The position numbers were made by a program, and so were the translations under genes. From the NCBI GenBank assembly GCA_963678775.2, contig CAXXGR010000002.1, positions 930,001 through 994,000 of the forward strand: a stretch of 64,000 bases of DNA, given 5' to 3'. Below the pieces are notes generated by a model. That model had not been told where the DNA came from and searched no databases. It was given only the letters and a program-made list of their open reading frames with translations. Positions 7,995 to 17,800 of the stretch are shown one piece after another. This DNA is from JBFHIJ01 sp963678775 (GTDB lineage Bacteria > Bacteroidota > Ignavibacteria > Kapaibacteriales > UBA2268). Each line of letters starts with the position of its first letter. Position 1 is the first letter of the stretch.

Positions 7995-9524
7995 ATGTCA
8001 GAGATTCAAAGAAACGACCAAGAGCTACGAAGATTAGAAGAATTACAGCTTTTGGAGGAAGCCGGAATTAACGCTTACCCTTACAGCTTTGACCAAACTC
8101 ACAGAGCTGAAGCTATCTTAGCTGATTTCAATGATGAAAAACCTGAAGATATGGATGATGTATCCGTTGCAGGTCGTATCATGGCTATGAGAATAATGGG
8201 TAAAGCTACTTTCCTTCACATTCTTGACCAAAGCGGTAGAGTTCAAATTTATCTCAAGCGTGACGAACTTCCTGAGTTTTACCAGCATATCAAGAAACTT
8301 GATATTGGTGATATCATCGGTGTGGCAGGTTATGTGTTTCGCACCAAGAAAGGTGAGATTTCTATCCATGCTACCGATGCCAAGTTACTTACTAAATCTT
8401 TGAAGCCTCTGCCTATCGCTAAGGTAGAAAAAGACGAAAATGGCAATGAAATAGTTCATGATGCTTTCGCAGATAAAGAACTTAGATATAGAAAAAGATA
8501 TATTGATTTGATTGTAAACTCTCAAATTAGAGATACGTTTATCAAACGCTCAAAGATTATTTCATACATGAGAAGATTCTTTGATGAAAGAGGATATCTG
8601 GAAGTAGAAACTCCTGTATTGCAGCCTATTTATGGTGGTGCTTCTGCTCGCCCATTTATCACTCACCATAATTCATTAGATATTCCTCTGTATCTTCGTA
8701 TAGCTACTGAGTTATATTTAAAACGTTTGATCGTAGGCGGATTTGAAGGAGTTTATGAAATAAGTAAAAACTTCCGTAATGAAGGCATGGACAAAACTCA
8801 CAATCCTGAGTTTACTCTAATGGAGCTCTACGTTGCATATAAAGACTATAACTGGCTTATGGATTTGACTGAAGAGCTTTACAGAGGAACTGCAGAAAAT
8901 GTTCTGGGCACGACTACTGTCACTTTTGACGGCAAAGAGTTTGACTTGTCTAAGCCATTTCGCAGAGCTAAAATGTTTGACCTTTTTAAAGAATACACAG
9001 GTATGGATTTGAAAGGTAAAAACAAAGAAGAACTTAGAAGCGCCGCCAAAGAGCTTGGAGTTGAAATAGATGAAACTTTCTCTGAAATGAAAATATTGGA
9101 TGAAATATTTGGTGAAAAAGTAGAGGAACATTTGATTCATCCTACTTTTGTTACTGATTATCCTATTGAAATGTCCCCTTTAACTAAAAAGCATAGAGAC
9201 GAAGAAGGATTAGTTGAAAGGTTCGAGCTCTTTATCAATGGTGCTGAGTATGCTAACGCTTACTCTGAGCTTAATGATCCTCGCGACCAAAGAGCAAGAC
9301 TGGAAGAGCAGGCTTTAAACAGAGCTGCAGGAGACGAAGAAGCTATGATAGTAGATGAGGACTTCTTGCAGGCAATTGAAATAGGTATGCCTCCAACTGC
9401 CGGTATCGGTATTGGTATTGACCGACTTGTTATGTTTATGACGAATAACACTTCTATAAGAGATGTCCTTTTCTTTCCTCAGATGAAACCTGAGAACCTT
9501 AAGAAAGAAGACAAAGCTGAATAG
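7995..9524 (+). CDS. lysS: Lysine-tRNA ligase, class II
   Basis: 509 residues, normal size. N-terminal OB-fold anticodon-binding domain at about 55-150 (VSVAGRIMAMRIMGKATFLH). Class II catalytic domain: motif 1 region RRFFDERGYLEVETPVLQ, motif 2 NFRNEGMDKTHNPEFTLMEL (about 260-280), and motif 3 GIGIGIDRLVMFMTN near the C-terminus. It activates lysine and charges tRNA-Lys. ATG at 7995, divergent from infC with a 178-base AT-rich gap. A terminator follows. Confidence 0.98.
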   Translation: MSEIQRNDQELRRLEELQLLEEAGINAYPYSFDQTHRAEAILADFNDEKPEDMDDVSVAGRIMAMRIMGKATFLHILDQSGRVQIYLKRDELPEFYQHIKKLDIGDIIGVAGYVFRTKKGEISIHATDAKLLTKSLKPLPIAKVEKDENGNEIVHDAFADKELRYRKRYIDLIVNSQIRDTFIKRSKIISYMRRFFDERGYLEVETPVLQPIYGGASARPFITHHNSLDIPLYLRIATELYLKRLIVGGFEGVYEISKNFRNEGMDKTHNPEFTLMELYVAYKDYNWLMDLTEELYRGTAENVLGTTTVTFDGKEFDLSKPFRRAKMFDLFKEYTGMDLKGKNKEELRSAAKELGVEIDETFSEMKILDEIFGEKVEEHLIHPTFVTDYPIEMSPLTKKHRDEEGLVERFELFINGAEYANAYSELNDPRDQRARLEEQALNRAAGDEEAMIVDEDFLQAIEIGMPPTAGIGIGIDRLVMFMTNNTSIRDVLFFPQMKPENLKKEDKAE

Positions 9525-9543
9525 TAAAGTACTGAAGCAATAG

Positions 9544-9584
9544 AAAAAAAGAGTTACCTGATTTGGTCGGGTAGCTCTTTTTTT
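9544..9584. terminator. Terminator after lysS
   Basis: AAAAAAAGAG-T-TACC pairs with GGTA-G-CTCTTTTTTT (one wobble), followed by T residues. It lies between lysS and the convergent glutamine amidotransferase gene and may serve both. Confidence 0.88.
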
Positions 9585-9604
9585 AAAAATTCAGTGCGAT
9601 ATAT

Positions 9605-10369
9605 TTAGTTAAGTTCCAGCTCCCTGCCTTTCACTATCTTTCTTCGTGAAGCTCTAGCCTCTTTTTCCATTTTAGAGAGTACTTCGAAAAGCAAATCATA
9701 GGTCAGGGTTGCATAATTCATATGACTGCGTATATCTTCTGCAGTTTGTATATACTCATCCTTAATCAGCATATCAGAAGATTTACTAATAAACTTCTCT
9801 ATTATATTTGCATTAAGTTCTAAATGGCATTGCATTGCTACAACATTCGTGTTGTATATGATTATTTGATTTTCGCAAGCAGGTGAAGATGCTACAACTC
9901 TTGCGCCTTCAGGCAAAGTGAAGGATTCGCTGTGCCAATGAAAAGCAGTGAAAGAATCCGGGAAATATTTGAATATCTTATTATTCCCAAAACCTCTTTT
10001 AATATATACTTGATGCCAACCTATCTCCGGCAGTTTTGCTTTGTAGACTTTAGCCCCTAAAACTTCGGCAATCATCTGGCCTCCTAAACAGAAACCTAAT
10101 ACGGGCTTGTCTGCTTCTATCATTTTACGGATGAAGTTTTTTTCGTGTTTGAGCCAAGGGATTGTACTTTCATCATGCACACTCATTGGACCGCCAAGCA
10201 CTATAAGCCAGTCTATTTTCTCAATATCCGGCAATGACGGGTCGAGGGGGAACTTAGTTACTTCATAATTATGCCCTCGCATCTCCAACCAATCAATTAT
10301 GTTACGCGGTATATCAGACTTCACATGTTGAAAAATGTGAATATTTAACCTCTTCTTTTTAGCAATCAT
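9605..10369 (-). CDS. Class I glutamine amidotransferase (GMP synthase-like)
   Basis: 254 residues from ATG 10369; the TTG at 10378 would overlap the upstream stop and is less likely. The class I glutaminase triad is visible: nucleophile Cys in LGFCLGGQM (about residue 94), and His and Glu in AMQCHLE (about 182 and 184). The oxyanion strand is LIVLGGPMS. It resembles free-standing GuaA-like amidotransferases, which transfer glutamine amide nitrogen to an unknown acceptor or hydrolyse gamma-glutamyl compounds. The substrate cannot be read. It starts 5 bases after the stop codon of the secreted-protein gene upstream, probably one transcript. Confidence 0.9.
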   Translation of the reverse strand: MIAKKKRLNIHIFQHVKSDIPRNIIDWLEMRGHNYEVTKFPLDPSLPDIEKIDWLIVLGGPMSVHDESTIPWLKHEKNFIRKMIEADKPVLGFCLGGQMIAEVLGAKVYKAKLPEIGWHQVYIKRGFGNNKIFKYFPDSFTAFHWHSESFTLPEGARVVASSPACENQIIIYNTNVVAMQCHLELNANIIEKFISKSSDMLIKDEYIQTAEDIRSHMNYATLTYDLLFEVLSKMEKEARASRRKIVKGRELELN

Positions 10370-10374
10370 TATTC

Positions 10375-10935
10375 TCAACCTTTTTTCAGCAACTCAAATG
10401 AATTAATAAATTTTTCGGGGAAGCCGGAATTTAAAATATCCTCATCGCCAACTATATCAAATATATAAACTCTATTATCGGTATAAAAAATCTTAAGGAT
10501 ACCTGTAACATCTTTTTTAAGAACTAAAGAACTTGTTTTTTGGATGCCAGTGTATTCAACCCCTTTGTTCGCAAAGTTTTTATTTGTGATACTATCTTTA
10601 AAATGGAAAGTGCTATCAGTATAGTTGACTGCAAAATCCTTCAAGATAAGTTCAACTCTTTCCAAAGGTGTTCTGTTATCTTTAAAAATCATACATTTGA
10701 CTGTAAAATTAATACCCACAGGTAAAAAACTATAGTCATGTGAATATAATTCTGCATCGTATATATTGTTTAAGTTAGGTATATGCGTTTCAATGGGAGA
10801 AGAAGGGAAAGCTATTTTGTAATTTCCACCGACTGATTCCACAGTATACCACTTCCCACCATGTTTTTCTTGTGCATTAAGTCCTACAAAAAGAAGCAGG
10901 ATTATAGAGATACTGAAAATGTAAAAAGATTTCAT
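10375..10935 (-). CDS. Secreted protein of unknown function
   Basis: 186 residues. Signal peptide MKSFYIFSISIILLLFVGLN ending before AQEK. The mature part starts WYTVESVGGNYKIAFPSSP, then alternates short beta strands with GVEYTG and YTDNRVYIFDIVG, and ends FINSFELLKKG. The pattern (FP-x-P near the start, a final F-x-NSF) recalls small PsbP-like periplasmic domains, but I do not recognise a defined family. It is probably co-transcribed with the amidotransferase 5 bases downstream; any functional link is unknown. Confidence 0.7.
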   Translation of the reverse strand: MKSFYIFSISIILLLFVGLNAQEKHGGKWYTVESVGGNYKIAFPSSPIETHIPNLNNIYDAELYSHDYSFLPVGINFTVKCMIFKDNRTPLERVELILKDFAVNYTDSTFHFKDSITNKNFANKGVEYTGIQKTSSLVLKKDVTGILKIFYTDNRVYIFDIVGDEDILNSGFPEKFINSFELLKKG

Positions 10936-11138
10936 ATTGGTCGCTCCTGTGCGTTTGTTTGTCTGATTATTACAATTCAGAATAATAATTTCTAAAACTT
11001 AGAAATTTATAAAGTTAGAACATTTGAATATTGTTTACAAAATACAATAACTAAGCTAATAGCAAAAATTAATAACGAGCAAAAGCAAGCCAATAAATAT
11101 TATGTAATATAATATTATATTTACATACATGATGATTA

Positions 11139-11375
11139 TTATTCGCCTTTTATAATCTTCATCACAAAAGACGCTCTGTATGTGTCAAACTCTTCTATCA
11201 TTTTCTCTGTGATATAAGGCATAACTACGTTATGTTCGCCTTTGATTTGAGTGCTCATTGGGTTTCGAGTAACCTCAACTCCTTCTATTGCTTCTAATTT
11301 GGCAATAAATGCTTTTATTGGGGTTTTAAATTCTTCTACTAAAGGATAGTAACTAATGTCGACTGCAATTTTCAT
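11139..11375 (-). CDS. YkoF-like / thiamine-binding small domain protein
   Basis: 78 residues. Begins VDISYYPLVEEF, then IKAFIAKLEAIEGVEV, then NPMSTQIKGEHNVVM. That is the core of the small YkoF/MTH1187-type ferredoxin-like fold, some of whose members bind thiamine or its pyrimidine moiety. The MSTQIxGE motif is the most telling part. The protein is cytosolic, with no signal peptide. It stands alone between the secreted-protein gene (203-base AT-rich gap, nothing seen in it) and the divergent subtilase. The family is likely; the ligand is unknown. Confidence 0.75.
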   Translation of the reverse strand: MKIAVDISYYPLVEEFKTPIKAFIAKLEAIEGVEVTRNPMSTQIKGEHNVVMPYITEKMIEEFDTYRASFVMKIIKGE

Positions 11376-11519
11376 AAAAATATCTCAAAAAAAAAGTTAT
11401 ATTATAAATATAGTCATAGTACGTCCAAGATAAAGGAAAAGTTGCTGTTTTGTAGCTTAATAATTATATTTAATTTGAATTTTAGAAATAACTTATAACA
11501 AGGAATAGAGAGGTTTAAT

Positions 11520-14315
11520 ATGTCCAAATTATTTACTTATTTATCGTTGCTTTGCCTACTTAGTTATGGCTCTATGGCAGATATTATTTTAAAATCAGGC
11601 GCTCATATTTCAGAAAAGAAAATATTTGTGAGATTATATAATGATAATATCGATATCCTAAGACAAAACGAAAATATTAAAATTGAACCTGTTGCATTTT
11701 TGCCAAAATCTTTGTCTATCAAACAGACAGATTTGACTGCTAAAAGTTACTCATTGCAGCAAATCAAGCAGATTGAGAAAGCTGAAGAACCACTATTCAG
11801 AACTTATATACTACCAGTGCCAAATGGTAGCCACCCTGTGCAATATTGCCAGTACCTCAAAGAAAAATATACCGACTATGTGGAAATAGCCGAACCTTAC
11901 TATCTTATGCAGAAAATGGGGTCTACTCCGAATGATCCTGATATTAATAAGCAAAATATGCTTGTGAATATCAAAGCTCTGGAAGCATGGCTAATATATG
12001 ACGGCAGTAGCGATATTACGATTGGCATTAGTGATATTGGTATAAATCAAGATCACCCTGATATTGAAAATAATATTGCCTTTAATACAAATGAGATTCC
12101 TGACAATGGGATTGATGAAGATAATAATCTTCGAATAGACGACTATAGAGGTTGCAATCTTGCAAATGCAGAAGACGGAATTGGTTTGGATAATACTTAT
12201 CACTCTGACCAGCACGGAACTGAAGTGGCAGGAATAGCCGGTGCTACTTACAATAACAGTACAGGTATCGCAGGGATAGGAGGGAAGTCAAAAATATTTC
12301 CTATCAAAATAGCAGCACAAAACTCAGGCTCTCTTAATTACAGTTACGAATCTATTCGCTATGCTGCCTTGAGAGAATTAGATGTGTTAAACTGCAGCTG
12401 GGGTTCGGTAAAAGACTTTTCTTATATTGATCAATCTATAATTGATTTTGCTGTTTCCAAAGGTGTTGTGATTGTAGCTTCTGCAGGCAATGCCAGCAGA
12501 TCTGAAGTGTTAGATAGAAACAGTACTATTTTCTTTCCGGCGGGCTATGATGGGGTGCTTGGTGTAGGAGAGGTAAATAATGTAGACAAATCGACTAGTG
12601 AATCTATGTTTGGTAGTCAGGTAAGAGTTGTAGCGCCGGGTATGGGGAATTACACTACTTCCGGCAGTAGCTACACTCAAGTATTGGAAGGTTCTTCCTA
12701 TGCTTCACCTGTGATCTCAGGTGCGGTAGCTCTTGCAAAAGGTAGACATCCTTCTTTAAATGCTAATCAGCTAATTGAATTTGTAAGACAGTGCACCGAT
12801 GATATTACTTCTAAAAATGGGAGCGTTGCCAATCTTATTCCGGGCAGAATAAACTTAGTAAAAGTTGTAACACTGGATCCTCTTTCTTTGGCAGGCATAA
12901 GGTATGAAGGCAAACAGTACTTTAGCAAATCCGGCAAGGAACAGTCTAGAATCCTGCTTGGTGAGACCTATAACTTAAAACTTAAAACCCGTAATTATCT
13001 AGGAGCTATCAAAAATGCTCGTTTTGTATTATCGCAGGCATATGACCCCCAAAATGCTATTGAAGTAATCAAATCTGAAGTGAATATAGATGACGTCAAT
13101 GCTGCTACTTATCTTGGGCTCAATGGTTTCGAATTTAAAGTACAAAATGAATCATACAGCCCTGTGGTTATGAGGGTAGATGTTTATGCTGATGGAGGCT
13201 ATCACGATTTCTTTAAGTTTGACATAGTGCCTACTCAAAACTATATTACTTTCCAAAACGGCGATTTGACACTATCATTCGGAGATAGAGGTGAGTTTGG
13301 CTATACTGGTAGTGAAACTCAGTATGGAGCGGGTTTTCTATATAAAGAGAACTATAATCAACTATCTATTCCAGGCTCAGGTCTTATATTTTCTGCTGGG
13401 GATAGCAAAGCTTCGTTTTCTTATCTAGGTCACTTTAAGACTGTCTCTCCATGGAATAATAATGATAATAGTTGTATTGTTTCAGATGAATTTGCAGGAA
13501 ATAATGTTGCCGGAATTGAGATTAAACAACAAGTAAGCTTCCCTAATGACTTTAGCAATGTTGTTCAGATTGATTTTACTATATATAATAAATCGAATGG
13601 AAGTATAGCTAATCCGTCATGTGGCTATTATTTGGATTGGGATGTAAATGAAAACTACGAAAAAAATATGGCAAAATATTTTTCCGATGCGATCCCCCCT
13701 GTCCTAATGGGGCAGGAGAACTTTGCTGTAGAAATGATGAAAGAAAACCAGCCTAATAGACCTATCGTGGCAGCTGCTGTCTTCTCCAAAGAGTCGTTTG
13801 CAGTAGCACAAGCAGCAGGTCTGGGTTCTACAGATATCAAAACAGAACAGATAATAGAATTGCTAAATAGTGGAACAAGTAAGCAGGTAATAGGATTTGA
13901 AGATAGGGCTATAGCAATCGGCATGAGATTTAAAACCAATCTTGAGGCTGGGGACAGCTTGAAATTTATAGTCCTTCTAGCTGCTGCGGAAACTGAAACC
14001 GATTTGTCTACAGCTATTAAAAGCGTTGCCGAAGGTTTTGTCTCAGTTGCTGAAGAGCCAATAACTAAATTATCTGTATATCCAAACCCGGCTAGAGATG
14101 ACTTAAATATTAGATTTGAGAAAACAGTGCACGGACAGGCTGATATTGAAATAATTTCAGTAGATGGCATATCAGTTGCATCACTAAACACATTACTTTC
14201 CGGAAACTTATTGAATGTCGATATAAGTAAACACAACTTGACTTCAGGCACCTATTTCATAAAAATAAAAATAGAAAACGAAATCTTTTCCGGCAAGATA
14301 TCAGTTGTGAAATAG
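11520..14315 (+). CDS. T9SS-exported subtilisin-like serine protease
   Basis: 931 residues. Signal peptide MSKLFTYLSLLCLLSYGSMA, then a propeptide-like region to about 135. The S8 catalytic domain spans about 150-440: Asp172 in ISDIGINQDHPD, His232 in QHGTEVAG, the oxyanion Asn in ASAGNAS, and Ser393 in GSSYASPV. The middle region is beta-rich. The last 80 residues form a Por/T9SS sorting domain (LSVYPNPARDDLNI ... GTYFIKIKI). The protease is therefore predicted to cross the outer membrane by T9SS and be anchored or released at the surface. It is monocistronic with a clear terminator; GAGAGGTTTAAT precedes the ATG. Confidence 0.94.
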   Translation: MSKLFTYLSLLCLLSYGSMADIILKSGAHISEKKIFVRLYNDNIDILRQNENIKIEPVAFLPKSLSIKQTDLTAKSYSLQQIKQIEKAEEPLFRTYILPVPNGSHPVQYCQYLKEKYTDYVEIAEPYYLMQKMGSTPNDPDINKQNMLVNIKALEAWLIYDGSSDITIGISDIGINQDHPDIENNIAFNTNEIPDNGIDEDNNLRIDDYRGCNLANAEDGIGLDNTYHSDQHGTEVAGIAGATYNNSTGIAGIGGKSKIFPIKIAAQNSGSLNYSYESIRYAALRELDVLNCSWGSVKDFSYIDQSIIDFAVSKGVVIVASAGNASRSEVLDRNSTIFFPAGYDGVLGVGEVNNVDKSTSESMFGSQVRVVAPGMGNYTTSGSSYTQVLEGSSYASPVISGAVALAKGRHPSLNANQLIEFVRQCTDDITSKNGSVANLIPGRINLVKVVTLDPLSLAGIRYEGKQYFSKSGKEQSRILLGETYNLKLKTRNYLGAIKNARFVLSQAYDPQNAIEVIKSEVNIDDVNAATYLGLNGFEFKVQNESYSPVVMRVDVYADGGYHDFFKFDIVPTQNYITFQNGDLTLSFGDRGEFGYTGSETQYGAGFLYKENYNQLSIPGSGLIFSAGDSKASFSYLGHFKTVSPWNNNDNSCIVSDEFAGNNVAGIEIKQQVSFPNDFSNVVQIDFTIYNKSNGSIANPSCGYYLDWDVNENYEKNMAKYFSDAIPPVLMGQENFAVEMMKENQPNRPIVAAAVFSKESFAVAQAAGLGSTDIKTEQIIELLNSGTSKQVIGFEDRAIAIGMRFKTNLEAGDSLKFIVLLAAAETETDLSTAIKSVAEGFVSVAEEPITKLSVYPNPARDDLNIRFEKTVHGQADIEIISVDGISVASLNTLLSGNLLNVDISKHNLTSGTYFIKIKIENEIFSGKISVVK

Positions 14316-14340
14316 TCAGTCTAAAAACAAAAAGATAAAA

Positions 14341-14378
14341 TAAAAGGCTAATTCAGATAAGAATGAATTAGCCTTTTA
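14341..14378. terminator. Terminator after the subtilase gene
   Basis: Perfect 15-bp inverted repeat (14341-14355 with 14364-14378) containing AAAAGGCTAATTC, with A- and T-rich ends. It lies between the subtilase and the convergent kamA-like gene. Confidence 0.9.
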
Positions 14379-14451
14379 TATAATATTTTCGAACGAACAA
14401 TTCGATACTGCTTCTGACAAGTAAACAATAGGTATTTACTTACCTTTTCTA

Positions 14452-16389
14452 TTAATAATAATACCATATAGTGTGGTAGTCCATAACGTCTTCGCCACGT
14501 TTAAGTAACTCTTCCAAGTAATTATATATAGGCACATCAGTATAATTATATGATGGTACTGCTGATATGTTCTTTTCCCAAGGATGAAATTCGTATATAC
14601 GTGAGCCGTTTGGCTTTATCATAACAAGTTTGTGGTCTTGAGAGGCTCTTAGGTGATTTTTACCTAAACGAGGCACATTAAACACAGGCTCATCTGTTCT
14701 GTCTAATCCGGGGAGTAAACGTGCTTCTTCTTTTCTTTCCTGAAGCAAGCGGGCTATAGGCACCATGTATCTTTTAGTTTCGCCCTTTCCTTTCATATTG
14801 AAAGTATAATATGGATCTATCCCGATAGATTTCAAATCTCTTCTTAATTTAACTGATTCGAATCTGCGGGAATTCTCTATTGTAAATACTTCTTGATTAT
14901 AAACAGAAATACCGGCTTTCCTTATTTTCTGCACAGCTTGCAAAGCTTCTGGAGTTATCTCATAAGAATGTTCGAAGTGAGTAACAATTGCGATTTCCAG
15001 CTGTGTAGGATTGTGATACTTCTCCATCATTTCTAATAAGCTGTCAGTCCATCTTTGAGGCATAACAACCGGAGTGCGAGTACCAAAACGAACTCTATAG
15101 ACTTGATCTTTTTCAGAGCATATCTGCAGCATTCTTTCTATTTGACTATCTTTCATTACAAGAGGATCGCCACCTGTAATAAGGATGTCGCCAACGCTTG
15201 GGTGATCGTCAAGCCATGAAAACGCACTGTCTATAGTTGATTTTGAAGCCATAGCATGAGGGTCAAGACATTCGTCAATTTCCCAATTCCTTTGGCAATA
15301 AACGCATATTTGAGCACACGTATTGAATGGCTTTACAATTGCAATACGAGGATAGCGGCGAGTAACCAAATCTACAGGCGAAGTGTCATGCTCACCCATA
15401 AAGTCAAAAGCCATATCCCTGTCAGTTCTGTGATCTACCATAGCATTTACAAAATCAAGTGGAGGCAGCACCATTGATCGAACAGCATGGTCATCAGTCG
15501 CGTCTAGTTCTTTATCCATAAGAGATAAGTAGTAAGGAGTAATTCCAAACGGAATTTTATTATCTTCTGCAATTTTAACTGCTTCTTTATATTCATCGGT
15601 CAAATCAATCAAATCAAGGATTGGTTTGGCTGTTTTGATAACGTGTGTAGTTTGCCAAATATAGTCATCCCATTGCTCATCTTCTGCATTGAAATAGTCT
15701 AAAATTCTTTTTTTATTATTCTTTCTTTTTTCTATTACATTGTCCTGCAGACCGGATGGGAACTTGTTGATAAAACTAAGTTGCTTGGCACTGATTCCAT
15801 CTAAAAGTTCCATTCTTTTGATAGCAGCTTCTCTTCCGTGCAATTCTAAAAATGCAGGAATTTCGTCAGTAACAGGAATATTCTGATAGATGCGAGAGTT
15901 ACCTTCTAATGCTTTGAACAGCATAATAAACTCCATTAAAAATGCAGGAGAAACCTCATTTTCAGGAGTGTCAAATTTATTTTGTGCTAATTTAACCAGT
16001 ATTTCTAGTGATGAAATTCCGGTGTGCTTTTCATTTATAGGGCCAAATATATTTTTGCAGGCTGTAATCGCTTGCTGAATAGTGGCATTTTCTAGTACGT
16101 GTAAATGATTGTCAGCAGAAAGGATATCCATCTCGCGTTTACTTAGATAGTAGTATATGTGATTCCTAATGTCGGCTATGTCTTTGTCGGATGTAAGTAT
16201 AGTATATATATGTTGGTTTACAAACCATAGTATTTGCAATAAATCTTGAAAACTCGCTTGAAAATCAATATTCATCGCTTTAATATCATTAGCCAATAGC
16301 TTTTCACATAGTAATTTACTCAGGACAAAGTTATTATTATCCGGAGACTGAGTTTTATCTTGCATTGGTACAGCTATTTCATAGCTCAT
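14452..16389 (-). CDS. Long KamA-family radical SAM protein (lysine 2,3-aminomutase-like)
   Basis: 645 residues. The radical SAM cluster motif C-x3-C-x2-C is Cys358, Cys362 and Cys365 in NTCAQICVYC, followed by ILITGGDPLVM. A probable PLP lysine lies in FNVPRLGKNHLRAS (about residue 590). The C-terminal half matches the aminomutase core. The first 330 residues are an extra, mostly helical region absent from the roughly 415-residue classical enzyme. Such long forms occur in Bacteroidota and their substrate is not settled. No lysine-fermentation genes are nearby. ATG 16389 has AGGAGAG upstream. Confidence 0.88.
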   Translation of the reverse strand: MSYEIAVPMQDKTQSPDNNNFVLSKLLCEKLLANDIKAMNIDFQASFQDLLQILWFVNQHIYTILTSDKDIADIRNHIYYYLSKREMDILSADNHLHVLENATIQQAITACKNIFGPINEKHTGISSLEILVKLAQNKFDTPENEVSPAFLMEFIMLFKALEGNSRIYQNIPVTDEIPAFLELHGREAAIKRMELLDGISAKQLSFINKFPSGLQDNVIEKRKNNKKRILDYFNAEDEQWDDYIWQTTHVIKTAKPILDLIDLTDEYKEAVKIAEDNKIPFGITPYYLSLMDKELDATDDHAVRSMVLPPLDFVNAMVDHRTDRDMAFDFMGEHDTSPVDLVTRRYPRIAIVKPFNTCAQICVYCQRNWEIDECLDPHAMASKSTIDSAFSWLDDHPSVGDILITGGDPLVMKDSQIERMLQICSEKDQVYRVRFGTRTPVVMPQRWTDSLLEMMEKYHNPTQLEIAIVTHFEHSYEITPEALQAVQKIRKAGISVYNQEVFTIENSRRFESVKLRRDLKSIGIDPYYTFNMKGKGETKRYMVPIARLLQERKEEARLLPGLDRTDEPVFNVPRLGKNHLRASQDHKLVMIKPNGSRIYEFHPWEKNISAVPSYNYTDVPIYNYLEELLKRGEDVMDYHTIWYYY

Positions 16390-16429
16390 ATAATGCTCTC
16401 CTAAAAATTAGATTTAACTTACCATAATT

Positions 16430-16480
16430 TACCCTTAAGTAGTTAGCCCTTGTAGGACATAACAGTCCGTAGTTACCTAA
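16430..16480 (-). promoter_or_regulatory. Structured leader upstream of the kamA-like gene (candidate)
   Basis: A near-direct repeat GTAGTTAGCC (16439-16448) and GTAGTTACC (16469-16477) flanks a small hairpin GGAC-6-GTCC (16455-16468). This is 50-90 bases before the kamA start. It does not match a riboswitch that I recognise. Structure seen, role unknown. Confidence 0.35.
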
Positions 16481-16830
16481 ATAGCTTTACATTATATAAA
16501 AAATATTTCAATAAATCAAGTAATTAATATTTATAAAATTTTAATTAGTATCGTATGTCTATGGATTATAGGGATATATAGAGAAGTGGCAGGAATACTT
16601 ATTTGTATGATTGTTATTATTATTCTAATAAATCTATAAATAGATGTGTAAGTAAGTATAATCGTCTGAGATTTTACTTTGCAGTATATAGATATACATG
16701 CCTTGCAAATATTTAAGATTGAATATTTTAAAAGTCAATTCAAATATAAAAAATGCTAATTTTCCTTTGATAAAGGAGAATATATTAATACATTGCTATA
16801 TTATCGGAAACACTCTTTAGAGGGGAAATT
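16481..16830. other. AT-rich intergenic region
   Basis: About 350 bases between divergent genes. It should contain the promoters of the kamA-like gene and the MCE operon. I see no ORF, RNA gene or clear inverted repeat. Confidence 0.5.
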
Positions 16831-17799
16831 ATGTCTTCCAAAAAAAATATAAGCAGTCCTTTTTTGATAGGACTCTTTGTGATTATAGGAGCTGTAGTAA
16901 TTGTTGGATCATTAATTTGGCTTGGAGCCAATCAGTTTCTCAAAGAGCAAGTGTTTTATGTTACTTACTTTGATACTTCTGTCGAAGGGTTAGAAAAAGG
17001 CTCTTCTGTAAAATATCAAGGCGTGCCTTGTGGTTCAGTAAAGTCTATCAATGTTGCCCCAAATGGAAAGCTGGTAGAAGTTATAATGCAGCTTGACCCA
17101 AATATTAATATTACAGATTCTTTAAGGGTACAACCTGCCCTTGCCGGAATAGCAGGTGGGAAATTTTTGCAGTTACACTATCCTTCTAATAAGGAATTAG
17201 CAGATAATCATCCGAAAACAGATTTTGACTCTCCTTACCCTCTTATATTATCTGCGCCGTCAGGATTAGAAGAAATAGAGATAGCAATGCGTGAAGTAAT
17301 GAATAACTTTATGCAGATTAATACAGGAGAAATATCAGAAAGTGTAACGGACTTTTTTAGAGAATCTACATATTTCTTAAGCAATAAGGCAATATATCAG
17401 ACGATAGATAATTTGAATAGATCTACAAAGACTCTTGCCTCCATATTGCACAAAGCAGACACAATACCTGTGTTAGATAATATAACGTCTGTGACTCAGC
17501 AGCTAATAGCTTCTGCTACACAGATAAACACATTTACGCAAAAACTGAATAGCAAAATAGACGCTATAAAAATTAGTGATCATTTGGAACATACTTTTGC
17601 AGCGTTGGATTCTACTATATATGCTTCTGAGCGAGTAGTCAATGGTCTTGGTGGTCAGTCTGATATGATGATACAAGAGTTTCACTATACGCTAAATGAA
17701 ATAAGAGAAACTAACAAATACCTGCAGAAAGCAATTAGGGCGATTTCTGAGAATCCATCTGCTATATTTTTAAGTGAGCCACCGGCAAAGGAAGATTAA
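16831..17799 (+). CDS. MCE/MlaD-domain lipid-transport substrate-binding protein
   Basis: 322 residues. One N-terminal membrane segment (SPFLIGLFVIIGAVVIVGSL), then an MCE domain at about 38-120: FDTSVEGLEKGSSVKYQGVP, CGSVKSI and AGGKFLQL. Residues 140-310 are helical and probably oligomeric, as in MlaD-type proteins that form a hexameric ring in the periplasm and carry phospholipids between membranes. The ATPase and permease (MlaF/MlaE) are not in the window. It is the first gene of a tight run with cobB, acpS and ispD. GAGGGGAAATT precedes the ATG. Confidence 0.9.
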   Translation: MSSKKNISSPFLIGLFVIIGAVVIVGSLIWLGANQFLKEQVFYVTYFDTSVEGLEKGSSVKYQGVPCGSVKSINVAPNGKLVEVIMQLDPNINITDSLRVQPALAGIAGGKFLQLHYPSNKELADNHPKTDFDSPYPLILSAPSGLEEIEIAMREVMNNFMQINTGEISESVTDFFRESTYFLSNKAIYQTIDNLNRSTKTLASILHKADTIPVLDNITSVTQQLIASATQINTFTQKLNSKIDAIKISDHLEHTFAALDSTIYASERVVNGLGGQSDMMIQEFHYTLNEIRETNKYLQKAIRAISENPSAIFLSEPPAKED

Positions 17800-17800
17800 A

